Positions 42,727 through 56,000 of a stretch of DNA of 64,000 bases are shown piece after piece (the first letter of the stretch is position 1; each line of letters begins with the position of its first letter). This DNA comes from Streblospio benedicti (taxonomy: Eukaryota; Annelida; Polychaeta; Spionida; Spionidae). A program made the position numbers and the translations under genes. The notes beneath the pieces were generated by a model, which ran no database searches, was not told the DNA's origin, and worked only from the letters and a program-made list of their open reading frames with translations. The stretch spans positions 21,442,668-21,506,667 of the forward strand of contig CM032661.1 of the NCBI GenBank assembly GCA_019095985.1, read 5' to 3'.

Positions 42727-44165
42727 CAGGGTTGGCATCGACATATGTCAAGCGACATATGTCGACATTTATGACTTTTATTTTTGGAAAAAGTCGTGAC
42801 ATTTTGACATTTATGACTTTTATTTTTCTAAAAATTCGGGAGTCATTTTGACATTTATGACATGTTTAAGTACTGCTAATGTTCTATTTATGATTAATGA
42901 ATCATTTGCTACCAGCAATTAAGTGCTTGTTGTGATTAACCAATCAGTTGCTACCAGTCCTAATTTCATAATTATCAAGTGGATGCAATACATGTAAACA
43001 GGTAAATGCAAGATTAGTGTCACAATCCCAATCAAATGTCTCAACCACCAGTGAATTTGTTTGCTGAGTACAATAATTTGTTAGGCATTTGGAGGAGACA
43101 TTTTCTCAGGTAGAGGCAAGTACATGTAAACTGGTAAATGCAAGGTTAGTGTCACAATGCTAATTAAATGTCTCAACCAGGAGTGAATTTGTTTGCTGAG
43201 TACAATAACTGGTTAAGTTGGACATGAGGAGACATTTTCACAGGTTAGGCTATTGTTAATGCTTAATGACAAGTTTACATGGGTAAGTGTCAGCATTTAA
43301 CTTTTTTCTATTTATAACTTCCAGTTATTGAATGATTAACCCTAGTGTTGTTTCTTGAGGGTTGTTAAGAATACCAGTATGTTGTTGGACATTGTTTGTT
43401 TTAAATGGCAGGAGTAGATTTTTGCTGAACTTGTAATTGGCAAGGGTAATTTATGATAACTTCAATTATGAAAATTTTCACCTTACTGAGACTTTGAGGA
43501 TTACATAGTATATTTAAGAAAATTTTGAACAAGTAATTTTTGAATAATCATTATGGTAACTTGGCTTATTGAAAATGTCATAGATACATGTATCACTTCC
43601 AGACATTTATTTTTCTGATTTCAAACGTTCTCTTGACATATATGGCAATTGTAAATGTCAGCATATTACTTCACGACTTTTATTTTTCTTATTTCACGCT
43701 TCCTTTTGACATATATGAGAATAATAAATGTCAACATATTACTTAATGACTTTTATTTTTCTGATTTCACGCGTCCTTTTGACATATATGAGAATAATAA
43801 ATGTCAACATATTATTTAATGACTTTTATTTTTCTGATTTCACTTCCCTTTTGACATATATGAGAATAATATATGTCAACATATTATTTAATGACTTATT
43901 TTTCTGATTTCACGCGTCTTTTTGACATATATGAGAATAATAAATGTCAACATATTACTTAATGACTGTTATTTTTCTGATTTCACGTGTCCTTTTGACA
44001 AATATGAGAATAACAAATGTCAACATATTACTGATACAAAATATGATCCGAATAAATGTCATATAAGTCGATATATGTCATAAAAGTCGACATATGTCAT
44101 AAATGTCAACTTTTATTGACATTTATCTGATTTTATCATAAAAGTCATGACTTTTGCCAACCCAG
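42727..44165. mobile_element. hAT-like element with internal tandem repeats
   Basis: CAGGGTTGGCA at 42727 and TGCCAACCCAG ending at 44165 bound 1.4 kb with many TGACATTTATGAC and CGACATATGTC words. It holds a 130-bp tandem pair at about 42991-43250 and a five-copy minisatellite at 43657-44030. It abuts the truncated end of the 44166-45367 element. Confidence 0.65.
43657..44030 (+). repeat. Five-copy, about 72-bp minisatellite
   Basis: Each unit reads TGTCAACATATTACTTAATG, then TTATTTTTCTGATTTCACG, then TTTTGACATATATGAGAATA; units differ by a few bases and small indels. Confidence 0.85.
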
Positions 44166-45367
44166 CAGAGCTCTGATTGGCTGAGCTAATTTGAACCAAT
44201 GAGAGCGCAGCCCGCTCAAATGCGAAGATGGTATAGGTAAAAAGATTAGCAAACAGATAAAGTTTTGTTAATAATCGATTTTCGTGGATATATTAGCTAA
44301 CCAACAGAAATTCACACAGCGGATGCAACATAAATAGATTTTATAAAGATCTACCGAAGCAAAGTTACGTCTGCAGTATGTATCATGCAATATTCGAAAT
44401 AGAAATGTGTCAAATCAGTATGAGACGTTTCTGGACGGCAAGCCGGTTACCTATATATACTGGATATCATTGAATGTGAGCATTATAATATATATTTTTA
44501 TTTGATTTATGTTGTTTTTGATTGCCTGATGCTATGGTATTATTGTAGGATGGCAGGAAGTGGCAGAAAAACATCTTGCAAAATGACATCTCTGACCATT
44601 TCGAACCGATGGTGGAAATAAAGTGGATAATCCACTTAGAAAGAACACAGAAACACCCCTAGCCCCAATCTTGTCGCGATCTATATATTTATGATATAAG
44701 GTATAAGGTATATATGTGGTCTTTGTTAGTACAGTGGTTACCGCGTACGACCGACGAACAGGAGTTTCCTGCCTCGTAAATTCGCGCCCCGGCCTCGGCA
44801 GACTTTGTGGCGCCAAAGAGGTTACGTTGTCGTTTGCCACTGTACTACCGATTTCCACACAGCGTGTCGCTGCTGTCAAGTATATCATACAAGACGGTGG
44901 CGACACCAAGCCCGAGGTTCGGAAGCCTCGTTAAAAGGCGTGTCCCGTGTAGAGGAAAGCCATCCCTCTGCACGTAAAAGAACTCAACTAGTTTGAAAAC
45001 TATAGCTAGTGTGATCCCTTCACAACTCCGAGGCTCAGTTGGCTGCCTAGCCTGCCTCTGGAGGTCCATGTACCAACATCACGTGGCCTCCCTCTGCTAT
45101 AATCATCAAAACTGCTGGCTGCGGAGTATTCACTAAGATTCAGGTATATAATATATACAATGCTACAGTTTTTGTGGCTAAAACACCCCCAGTCCCAGAT
45201 CTCCACCAAAAATACCCCCACATTTCTACCAGAAATACCCCCACATTTCCACCCAATATCCACGTGTAAAAATGTTGCAAACTACACGTAATTTCCACCT
45301 AATATCCACGTGTAAAAAGATGCTTCGTTTCTAGTACGTGGATTCCACCATCAATTGCCCACTGGGG
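44166..45367 (-). mobile_element. CCCAGTGGGC element, copy 2 (inverted, truncated), with SINE inserted
   Basis: Reverse-complement match to 38523-39235: GAGCTAATTTGAACCAATGA, TTTTCGTGGATATATTAGCT, TTTTGCAAAATGACATCTCT... to ATCAATTGCCCACTGGGG. The distal end seen in copy 1 is missing, replaced by the 42727-44165 element. A SINE interrupts it at 44722-45150. Confidence 0.7.
44722..45150 (+). mobile_element. SINE family S, fullest copy
   Basis: A tRNA-like head (TTAGTACAGTGGTTACCGCG) is followed by GGAAGCCTCGTTAAAAGGCG, TGCACGTAAAAGAACTCAAC, CGAGGCTCAGTTGGCTGCC and TGGAGGTCCATGTACCAACA. Inserted in the CCCAGTGGGC element, so younger than it. Confidence 0.75.
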
Positions 45368-46150
45368 TATATCTATAGACTGGTGTAGATTCAGTAGATC
45401 TACTGTGTTAGTCATTATGCCACCTGTGAAAGACTAAAATCAAATATGAGCCATGTGATGGTAAAAAGTGATAAGTAAAAATATTTATTACGTACTGCAA
45501 AAGTGGACTCAAACTAAACATTAACTTTGAGTTGACAGCATGTTTTTTATTGCCACATGTTTTTGTTGACGGAAATACTTTTTATGTGCTTCCGGTGGAC
45601 TTTTACTCTCCTGACAGGTGAAATCATGAANNNNNNNNNNNNNNNNNNNNNNNNNNNNNNNNNNNNNNNNNNNNNNNNNNNNNNNNNNNNNNNNNNNNNN
45701 NNNNNNNNNNNNNNNNNNNNNNNNNNNNNNCCGTGAAAAGTGCTGTAATATATCCCCAAAAGGGGTGGCCCCAAGGGTTGAAGCCGAAAGTGTAAAATGT
45801 TGCAAACTACATTCCTAACCCATTGTAAAAGATGCTTCGTTTCTAGTACGTGGGATTCACCATCAATTGCTCACTGGGGTATATATACCCCTATAGACTG
45901 GTGTGTCCATTCAGCAGATTCTACTGTGTTAGTCATTATGCCACCTGTGAAAGACTAAAATCAAATATGAGCCATGTGATGGTAAAAAGTGATAAGTAAA
46001 AATATTTATTACGTACTGCAAAAGTGGACTCAAACTAAACATTAACTTTGAGTTGACAGCATGTTTTTTATTGCCACATGTTTTTGTTGACGGAAATACT
46101 TTTTATGTGCTTCCGGTGGACTTTTACTCTCCTGACAGGTGAAATCATGA
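45317..46150. repeat. Direct duplication on both sides of the assembly gap
   Basis: 45317-45630 and about 45827-46150 carry nearly the same sequence, from AGATGCTTCGTTTCTAGTAC to TGACAGGTGAAATCATGAA. The right copy continues past the point where the left one runs into N. Confidence 0.9.
45631..45730. other. Assembly gap (100 N)
   Basis: A run of exactly 100 N, the usual placeholder for a gap of unknown size. Confidence 1.
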
Positions 46151-46283
46151 AATCGACAGTAAAGTTACGCGTGAACAACATTCTTGTGATCTGGAGACTG
46201 ATTTCGCAATAATAAGGACTCAGACCAGACACTGAAATAAATGAGACCAAGGTGCCCAAAGAGCACAGCGTCACAAGTAAACT

Positions 46284-47022
46284 GTAGGAATTGACCACTC
46301 GATTGTCATGTCAATCGCAAAATTGAGCATGCTGACGTCACTTCGTTCGGGTAAATCAGACGTCACCATGCTCAATTTTGCGATTGACATGACAATCGAG
46401 TGGTCAATCACCATTCTATCATGACGTGCAAAAATCTAAAATAAAATTACAGTTTCCATTAAACACTACACATGCAAAATATACACGCAAACATTCTTAT
46501 CTTGGTATAATACCATTTGCCGTCATTAGCCTAAATTTAGCCTTGCGAAAAGTTGCGTCACAAGCACAAAAAATGCGAGTAAAAGTTATCCAAGCATGTG
46601 TTTCTTCAAAATTTCTGAGAGAATATGTTTATGCACATAATCCACGCAAAACTATGAACTTATTCTAGCAGTATCCAAGTCTTAAATGCATCCACCAGTG
46701 TATCCATGGCATAAAGTTGACAAGCATGACTGAAACTTGTTAGCGATGGTTTGCTTAAACAGCAATTTGACTAGTGCAGCCAATTTTGGCAAAAAAGAGC
46801 GCACAGAGACCACTACTATGGCTCTAGTCTAAACTGTTGCTCTCTGCTACACAAAACACGTCTTGCTACGTCAGCGGCTGTATTGATATTGTGAGGAGTT
46901 TAGACTAGCGCCGTGTTTTTTTTTTGGAGCGTGTTTTCCATCGCAAAATTGAGCACGAAGATTGACCAATCAGCGTGGGTTATTGGCGGTGATTTTTGCA
47001 CGGAATTAATGATAGAATGAGT
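46284..47022 (+). mobile_element. MITE family A, copy 3, with 50-bp hairpin
   Basis: Arms 46290-46339 and 46359-46408 are complementary with one mismatch around a 19-base loop. Further on come CTACGTCAGCGGCTGTATTG and GGTTATTGGCGGTGATTTTT, then GATAGAATG. Confidence 0.8.
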
Positions 47023-47279
47023 TGTTGACTCATGGACTCAACCCGACTCTACTTGCAAAATGTAACCACGTCTCTAAAACGAGTTATTGGTGTTGCTACT
47101 ATCGAAAGTCAACTATGCCAGCTTCCTCATAATGCAATCAAGTGGAAGTCATCCACGCCACAATGTGCACGACCAAAAACAATAAGCTAAGATTTTGATA
47201 TGTTGTAGACAATAGGTTATACTAACGATGAGGCCTACGACGCTTTCTGAAATGCGTCTTGATGGACGCATTTTTATCA

Positions 47280-47530
47280 ATTTAATCAATCAATCTTTTA
47301 TTACATGGTCATTGGCCATGCACATATCAAAACCAAGTTTACATGTGTAATCTAGAGACATACGTATACAGTCTCGATTCACACATGTACATCACTAAGA
47401 TGCACAAGCCATATATATCCACGTGATTCCTATTTGATGTGTCGATTCACACATATGTACATCGTTATAATGGACAAGCCATTATACACGTATATCCACG
47501 TGATTCCTATTTGATGTGTCTGATATGATT
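47280..47530 (-). repeat. LINE-like 3' tail and a 75-bp tandem pair
   Basis: Read on the minus strand, GGCCAATGACCATGTAATAA then AAGATTGATTGATTAAA looks like a LINE 3' end with a GATT tail. Next to it CGATTCACACAT...CCTATTTGATGTGT occurs twice in tandem (47384-47449 and 47450-47520). Confidence 0.55.
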
Positions 47531-50043
47531 TCGCCTTTGTCTAGTACAAGTTACGTTCAGAGCTATCACCTGGTATTCTATATATACAAGGCTGACTTAA
47601 ATGTCATGTAAGGACTGTTATTAGAAGAGCGCCTGTAAGTACTATACATGTACTAAGTCAGTGAAATATGCCTTGACATTTTAGTTTTTATGCGTTTGAA
47701 ATTCAAAATGGAATATGTATATGTGGTGTAATTAATGAAAACTAGAAAAGAAGTATATGAAGTCTATATCAGAACAATAAAGCCCGACAGATGTATCGCA
47801 TGATTTTACTTTATGGAAATCCTTGCATTGTAAGTGAAGAAAAACGAATGTTGGGCTAGCTTGGTTGTAGTGAGTATTTTAGAGACACTACAGTCAAATA
47901 ACAACATAAATGATAAATCGCAGTTTAAAGGCTTGGAAAGTAATGTATTATTACGGATTACTTTACAGAATTGTAGTGAAAATTACATCATCAAAATTTC
48001 TTGAGTGACACATGCAATGTAATGGGTGGATAAGTAATTCTACAAGTTTATTTACCAAATTGGAATTTTCTGTGATTTTGAAGTTCAAATTATGATTATC
48101 TTGGACATTTATTACAGAAGTCACGTACAATATGACTTTGTTATGTTAATTACATTGATTCTGTTTACTGCAAAATACATACTCCATTAACATACAATGA
48201 TATGCATGAATTTAACACTATACTTAGAAAACAATATAAATGTATTCTCAATAATGGATATTTTTTTTCACACACATAGAAAATTGTTATAATTACAATG
48301 TTTCTTACAGTTACATTATTAGTTTATCATAAATGTATACTGTTAATTAACTCGTTATTACCAGTGTTATGGTAATACACCCAACCCACACCTAGTGAAG
48401 AACGTATTACAATATAATATTTCATATCATCAACATCACAAATAAAAAATATAGATGCAAATTGTATTGCGATATAATTGTAATTTACAAACTTTCTCTT
48501 CAGTTAGTGTTTCTGTGACTGAAAGGGATTCTTGTAAATTTGACAATATTTCAAAACAGATTTTGGTATTTTTAACATTTTCAACATTGTCCAACTAATA
48601 AAGCACAATGAGACATTCCGCTGTTGTCTCTAAAATTCATATCCAATTAGAATAATTCACAAACACAATACTTGAATAAAACACGAATAAAAACTTTAAT
48701 TGTTTGAATTGCTAGAATGCAAGTATATGTATACAGTTATTTCTATGCGTATGTAATATTCTTAGCAGCATATTTCTCATATTAACAAGAAGTAAATTGA
48801 TTAGATTTCTATGCTAATTCTGATAATAAAAAGTGGTAAATGATAAATTGAATGCAATTAATCGTGTAAAAATAAAAGCAATTGTACAAATGAAATAAAT
48901 GTAAAATACCTCGCAGTAAACATGTAAAAAATTATGAAAATAACATACCTTAAGCATTCTCATACACACTCCAAAAAGTTATACAACGCGAACCTATATA
49001 CCATTGCTTTAGATACAAGAGTTAAAAGCCCAGTTACTGGTGAAATGAATTAGATGTAATGAAACATACATATACATATAATACTACATTCACAAACAGA
49101 CAATTTTGACTCGGACGCATATTCCTCTTTAATAGCAAATGAGTGCGAAACTACAGTGGTATCCAGAATTTTCTGGCACTGGAGGACTGCACATCTCGGG
49201 GTGCACACCCAAACTCATTGTCGAATACATGTGTGTCACATATACTGCCTGAATCACTAAGTCCTCTGGAAAGTTGTCAACAATGAAGAAAATAATTGGA
49301 CAGGAGGGCACACTAACCCCAAATTAGCCACTGAAGTTATTAAAATGCATATGACTAAAATGATATAAAAGTTGCACTATTGTTTTCACTAGTTACATGT
49401 AAGATAAAGTTTTACGATTTGCAGTTAATTAAATATAATGTCTATCCATCAAAGTATTTGTTCTGCAAAAAATACAACCCAGAAATAATGCCGTTTTGTT
49501 CTATGTGTAAGGGAAATAAGATTTATATTTTTAACATATAATATATATTTTACTATTATATTAAGGAAAAAATGTCATGCTGTCTCATTTATTTATTCTC
49601 TGGTACCATTTCAGAGCTTTTATTTTATTTCTGTGTCTGATATCCTTGGCGATGTTGCTATTTTCTAGGATTTTATTTCACACCGGTACAATTTTGGGTG
49701 GTAGACCCCACCACCGAGATTGAGTTAGTAAATATAAATTCAATCTACCTTTATTCACATTCACATATTCACCCTTATGCACATGAGAATAATACCAATA
49801 TATTCAGACACTGAGAATAATTTATACTGTCTTACTACAATCAATACAGACCGTCAAGACAGCATTCTGTCTGGGTGGCTGGATAACCTGGAATTGTGGA
49901 TGGTGTTGAATGAAAACTATAATTTGTTTTCTTGATAAGATAGGACACATTGACACCTGGACACTTCATCGTCAAACAACATTCAAGAACGGAGTGAAAG
50001 ACATCCCTTTTAAGTGCTGCTTGGATTATTTAGTCAAGAGTAC
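47530..50043. other. No gene seen
   Basis: AT-rich DNA downstream of the UNC-93-like gene. Small open frames such as 49129-49311 show no domain or splice context. It may hold that gene's 3' UTR just below 50044. Confidence 0.4.
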
Positions 50044-53000
50044 TCAGACAAACTCCACAGTACTGTCGGGCTCGGAGAAGCTGTCTCTTCTGCTGAGGCG
50101 TCGCTGGGACAACTCCATGGAGTAATAGCTGCATGAGAATTTATATGATATATTAAAGCAAATTGTACAAAACTATACGTGATTAGGTGGCATGGTTTTA
50201 ATGTACTTTATTTTACCCATGCTATTCAGTTACAGGTGTGATTATTCCACACCGAATGGGCCCCCATAATGTATCCAGCTCTCCAAATACAATTATTGAA
50301 TAGAAAAGGTTGATTGCATGTAAATACAATAACTAACATCATAACAATGAAATCATAGAATAAAATGCTCATCGAGTATAATGCAATATCATATTCATAA
50401 TCCTGCCTAGCACAACTTTTGTTTAACGCCTTGAAAACAGGCACCTTGTGGTTATTAAATTGGTAACGAAATGTTGTAAATGCTCTGTTGAAAACATGGC
50501 ATGAAAACAGGTTGTTCACCGTTAGTTTACAATTTGTTAACACATTCGTTACCATTCCCAGTTTACAAGGATGCTTATCAGTTTGCTCTCTGATGTAAAT
50601 CCTACAGATAGAACACGTCTCACCCTGCTAGCGCCACCACTAGCGCTGCCCCGTAGACACCGATCTTGGCATGTAGCGTCAGCATGGTGGCTGAGGAGAA
50701 CGTCACACAGAACCCTGCCGCCTCCCACAGCCGCAGGCTGGCAAATGCCGCCTCTTGATCCCGTGGGAACAGCAGCCCACACAGGCCTGGAGTGCAGTAG
50801 AAATGGATGAGTGAGAAAGAGTGAAGAGAGAGAGAGAGAGAGAGCTTCTTAAAAAGCCTATTGTGTATCTGTTACAAATCAATCACAGAAAGGTAACTTT
50901 AGACACATATACGTGGTAGGATTGTGGCCGAATCATTTGGTAGAATTGTCATGTTATCCCAAATCATTAATGATAATTATGTCAAAAACTCATACCCATC
51001 TATTTCGGAGTTATTCAAATCACAAGTTATTGAAAAGATATTGAAGTATTGTGACACAGGAGTATATGATTATGTCCAATGTAAAAGAGATTACCTTAGA
51101 CCAACGATGCAAAACCGGGAGAGTGGTGTCGTGCATCCTACCACCATGCACACACTTTATGAATATGTGAAATCGTTGGTCCTCGTAATGCTCTAAGATT
51201 ATTGTACATTCACCCCAAATGCTAACAAATGGCGGTGAACTGTTTGTACAGCTGGTTTATTCACAGTCAACATGTGCATCACGCACTGATAATAATATTT
51301 TAGAGGATATTGTATTTTTTCACATTAATTATGTATACACACGCATTGATTCCCACGGTCTCCGTGATTTTTTTTTAGCAATAGAGGGGCAGTGGAGAAG
51401 AAGTACTGCCGTTTTTGCCGGCCTAAGTCCTTTAAGAACAGTCATAACACAAAAAACACAGGTTATCATTTACAGTTTTGGTTATTAACCTTCTATGACG
51501 ACCTTCAGAATAATTCTTTGCGCATGTCAGTACGAGCAACTTCCTGTGATCATAACGGAGACAGACGGTGCCCCCACGTCTCGGTTCATGGCATCTTTGG
51601 TCAACCTTTTACAACAATAGTGGTCATCGAATATTGATGGCTGAAACTGTGATGTTGGGCTATTTATAAAAAAAGAATAGTTATTGGTGATGGGAATGAA
51701 GAGCCATAATTATGCCAAAAACCCATGACCAACACGACGAAGCAGTCATTCACAGAGGTTCCACCACCTACCCGCCGTCTGCGTCTGCCACACGCCGTCG
51801 CACACTCCGAGCGCTCCCACCAGCACGAACACCACGGCCAGGTCGGCGTCGTCAAGCCCCGTGTTGGCGGCGGGCCCGACGGCGGCCCCCGGCGCGGGCT
51901 CCCAGACCGACAGCAGCACGAGCAGGGCGGCCGTCAACAACCCGCCTGGAGGAGCAGGGGGGTGGGGATTCAGACAGTGACTGATATCATATAACTACAT
52001 CATCGGGGTTAAGCCGTGGGCGTAACTGTGTGCGGAAGTTGTCCCACCAAAATGGAGGCATAGTCTGTCGATTAACTTGTTTTTGGGTAGGTTATTTAGA
52101 TTTCTGATACAGAAATATAAAAGTGATGGTTTAGTAGGTACGTGTATGTGTCACATCCTAGTCGTGTATGATCAGATTGCACATATTGAACACATGTTAT
52201 AAAATTCACTAATGACTTCCTAAATCACGTTTTAAAGTTGTCAGCAAGTAGCCGGTAACTCCCGACTTTGCTGCTGTACACCAATCTTATTTTACCGGAT
52301 ACATGATTAAAACTGGATTTGTGAACTGATTGCAGAGTTTGATTTGTTTTGAAGATATATGCAATCGAATTGCACATGATTAGTGTTGATGCATACCTCT
52401 CAAATCATGAATTTTAGTACCAGAACTTTGAATAATCAACAGAATAACACACATTAGAAAAGACAGACTATACCTCCATCTTGTTTGGTCAAACTTCCGA
52501 GTTACCCCAACGGGTTTACACCGACGCGCATAGCTTGTTCCTAGAAGTCAATACACCAAAACTGCACAGAACTGGCTGCGAGTCTATTCGGCGTGGTAAT
52601 GACTGCAGCGTTCCTTGCGAAGTTCACTTGCAATCACAATTTTACATACAACAGAAGAGACCGGTCGTGCGAATGATGCGATTGGTCTTGCGACCGTATG
52701 TGACCGTGAGCGCCATGTGGTCGCCAAATGCTCATGGCGGTATTGTAAAAGGGACTTTTTTTTACACATTTCTACTTTAGTATTTATATTACATCAGGCT
52801 ACTAGTATTGTTCCGAACATTACCAACTTCTCTTCGCAATGTTTGTGGCAACCGTTTCCGTGGTCTGTCAAAAGGTCCAGACATTTTGTAAGACAAGAAT
52901 GTAACTGGTCGTGTCACACAATCACATTTACAACGTCATTGTGTATAATGATGACGTCGACCACGATAAAACAAAACACACATGGCAGAGAATGGCAGAC

Positions 53001-56000
53001 GACACCCTTCAATGAAGCCCGCCGTACTCCTTCCTACCTGCGGTGACAATGACGACCCTGCCGAGAGCTGCCTGCAGTTGTCCGAGCAGCGCGGCCGTGA
53101 GGCTGGCGCACCCCGAGAAGCACACCATGGCGTAGCCCACCATGTGCACGCCCAGCGGGCACGTCACGAACGCCTGCAACACAGCCGTGCCATACTGCAG
53201 GGGAGCATTTACTGGGTGTGATCGATGCGGGGTAGGCATGCTTTTACAGGCATGCTAGCTACGGCCACTCAGATGTACTCAGAGCATCACATGTCAAGCA
53301 ATCTCTTCAGGACATCTGATACTCAGAGTGGTAAACATAGTTTAGAAAGTGTGACCTTGTTACTCAATCATATTGTTTGTATATATACCAATCAAACCAC
53401 GAACTTTAGTAAGGTATTGGAACAATTTAGCAACATATTTCAACTAGATGTTGCCCTCACCCGAGTGACGTCACCATAGTCTACACTGGCAGATTCAGAG
53501 TTTTTTTGGAAAGGGAGAGGGCATACTCAAAGGATCTCATAGGATTCGTACGGGCGATCGATAGCGGACATGCCAAAACACCATGAAAATGAAATATTTT
53601 GGTTAAAGAAGAGTGGGGTGTATGGTTGAATAACAACAGAACAGCTAAAAGCATTGAACTACGAGAGTCTCCAGCATGTAACACAGCTTTGCAACCAGGT
53701 ATACAATACTGGAGATATACCCAAAGACTTGCGACACTTTGTTTATAAAGCTGCCGAAGAAGCCGAAAGCAACAGCATGCAGTGACCATAGAACAATCAG
53801 TCTTATGAGCCATGTCATGAAAGTCTTACTGAGAATAATCATAGCAAGAAATACCAACACAATAGAACGAGACATTGGAGAGACACAGTCAGGATTCAGG
53901 CAGAAGATTGGTACGAGGGAGGGTATTTTCAACCTGAGAATAGCTTTTGATAGATACCTGCATGTAAACAAGGAAATATATATCTGTTTTATAGATTACG
54001 AGAAGGCCTTTGACAGGGTATTCCACACAAAGCTCACGAACATCCTAAAAACACTAGATATGGATGATAAAGATATCAGATTGATCCAAAACCTGTACTA
54101 GAACCAAATTGCAGCGGTAAGATTGGAAGACGGAAACTCAGAGGAATTTGAAATCAAAAGAGGTGTGAGACAAGGGTGTATACTGTCGCCAAAATTATTC
54201 AATCTGTATGCAGAGATGATTTTCAAGAGGTTGGAGTACCTGAAAGGAATAAATATTGGTGGGAAAAACATAAACAATTTGAGATTCGCAGATGACACGG
54301 CACTGATGGCTGAAACAGAGGATGATCTACAGAAGATAGTAGATGCAGCGGTCGAGACAAGTGCCGAGTACGGTCTGAGGATGAACGTGAAAAAGACAAA
54401 AGTAATGCTGGTAAAAAGAGGGACAGAAAAGAAGTGTGTCAAGATCACTGTGAATGGTGAAGAGCTAGAGCAGGTAGCAAAATTCAAATATCTAGGCCAA
54501 CAGATTACTGAAGATGGAAGATGTGAAGTAGAAGTGAAAAGGCGGATAGAGATAGCAAGGTCCAGCTTCATAAAGATGAGAGATGTTCTGGCAAGTAGAA
54601 AGCTGAGGTTAAAAACAAGAAAGAGACTAGTGAGATGCTATGTGTTGTCCACATTACTCTATGCAGCAGAGACCTGGACCATAAACAAAGAAGTAGGAAA
54701 AAAAAAGAAGTAGAAAAACGAATCAATGCTTTTGAAATGTGGCTATTTCGCAAAATGCTCCGCATTTCGTATCAAGATCACATCACTAATGAAGAGGTGC
54801 TGAGAAGAGTACACGAAAAGAGAACCCTTCTGCAAACCATCAAGAAGCGTAAATGTACCTTCTTTGGTCATGTAATCAGGAATGATGGTCTACAGCGACA
54901 TCTACTGGAGGGAAGAGTGGAAGGTGCCCGACAAAAGGGAAGACCAAGGAGACAGTGGACCACTGACATCTTAGAGTGGCTGGGTGTCCGGTATGGAGAA
55001 GCTGTGAGGACAGCTCAATGTAGAAAGAAGTGGCAAACCATGACATCCAAAGTCCGGGAGGACACGGAACCCACTAGGTACTAGGCCGTAGACGAAGGCC
55101 TCCTGCAGCCCCATGAACAGCATGAGCGGCGCGAGCAGCAGCAGGCGGCGGTCGCGGTGCAGGGCGAGGAGGCCGAACAGGTGGCCCCGGGACGCCGAGC
55201 CGCCCCGCGACTTGGGCTGCACGATCACGTCCAGCTTGTCGAGGAAGGCGGCCAGGATCACTACGCCTGGGGGAGATGTGGGGCACAGAGGTGCATGCGA
55301 ATGGGTTGTTGTGGCAATTGGTGCGATGGTATTGGCACACGCAGAATTTAAAGAGAGAGGAGTTCATCTATGGGTGACGAAATAAATCAATGCTATTGCA
55401 CCAATTGCCACACTAAGCCATTCACTTGGTTTAATGTTTTGTCCACGTCTTAGTTGTGTGTCTCATTCATTCATTAAATGTCATATCTTAGTTTTCCTTG
55501 TTGAACTTAGTGCACTACATGCACATGTACGTATATATTCAGATTGCAGAATGGTACAGTCCTCATGCTATTTCTTGAAGTTTGTATATTCAATAATTCT
55601 AACCCCTAGGTATTGCAGAATGCTGAAAGAAATCACATGTCCAGAGGTTCCCAATTTGGACAGTCAAACAATCCATATTAAAGTTTACTACTTTACAACA
55701 ATTCTATACTATATAATGACTTGCACAAGGAGGGGCTGCCAACAGTCACCAATATTCACAAAGCTCACCAATGACATTGAGTGAGGCGAAGACGCCGAGT
55801 AGGACGAGGACCATGTGCCTGTGGACGTGGACGTGCTCGGGGGAGGCGGGTACGACAGCGTGGTGCGGGCTGTGGCTGGCCCCACACGCGCCCAGCCAGC
55901 TGCAAAACAGTAGTACAAATATAGACTTTTTCGATAATAGAAACATTAGAGTACCATTGTAGTACCATTTCCGCCACCAGGTGTTTACAGACACGTTAGT

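Noticed and set aside
43657-44030. Regular repeats as a CRISPR array
   Set aside because: The units are contiguous with no unique spacers, in an animal genome inside a transposon.
45521-45805. Frames spanning the N run
   Set aside because: Sequence is unknown across the gap; the flanks are a duplicated non-coding segment.
49129-49311. Short minus-strand frame downstream of the UNC-93-like gene
   Set aside because: No family resemblance, no splice context, length within chance.
50621-50626. In-frame TGA after exon 12 as the end of the UNC-93-like protein
   Set aside because: A GTGAGA donor overlaps it and a phase-matched exon (50128-50044) encodes a plausible cytosolic tail ending in TGA.
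51712-51994. GC-rich arginine/proline frames on the plus strand
   Set aside because: They are the antisense of UNC-93 exon 11; the same holds for frames opposite exons 1, 3, 9 and 12.
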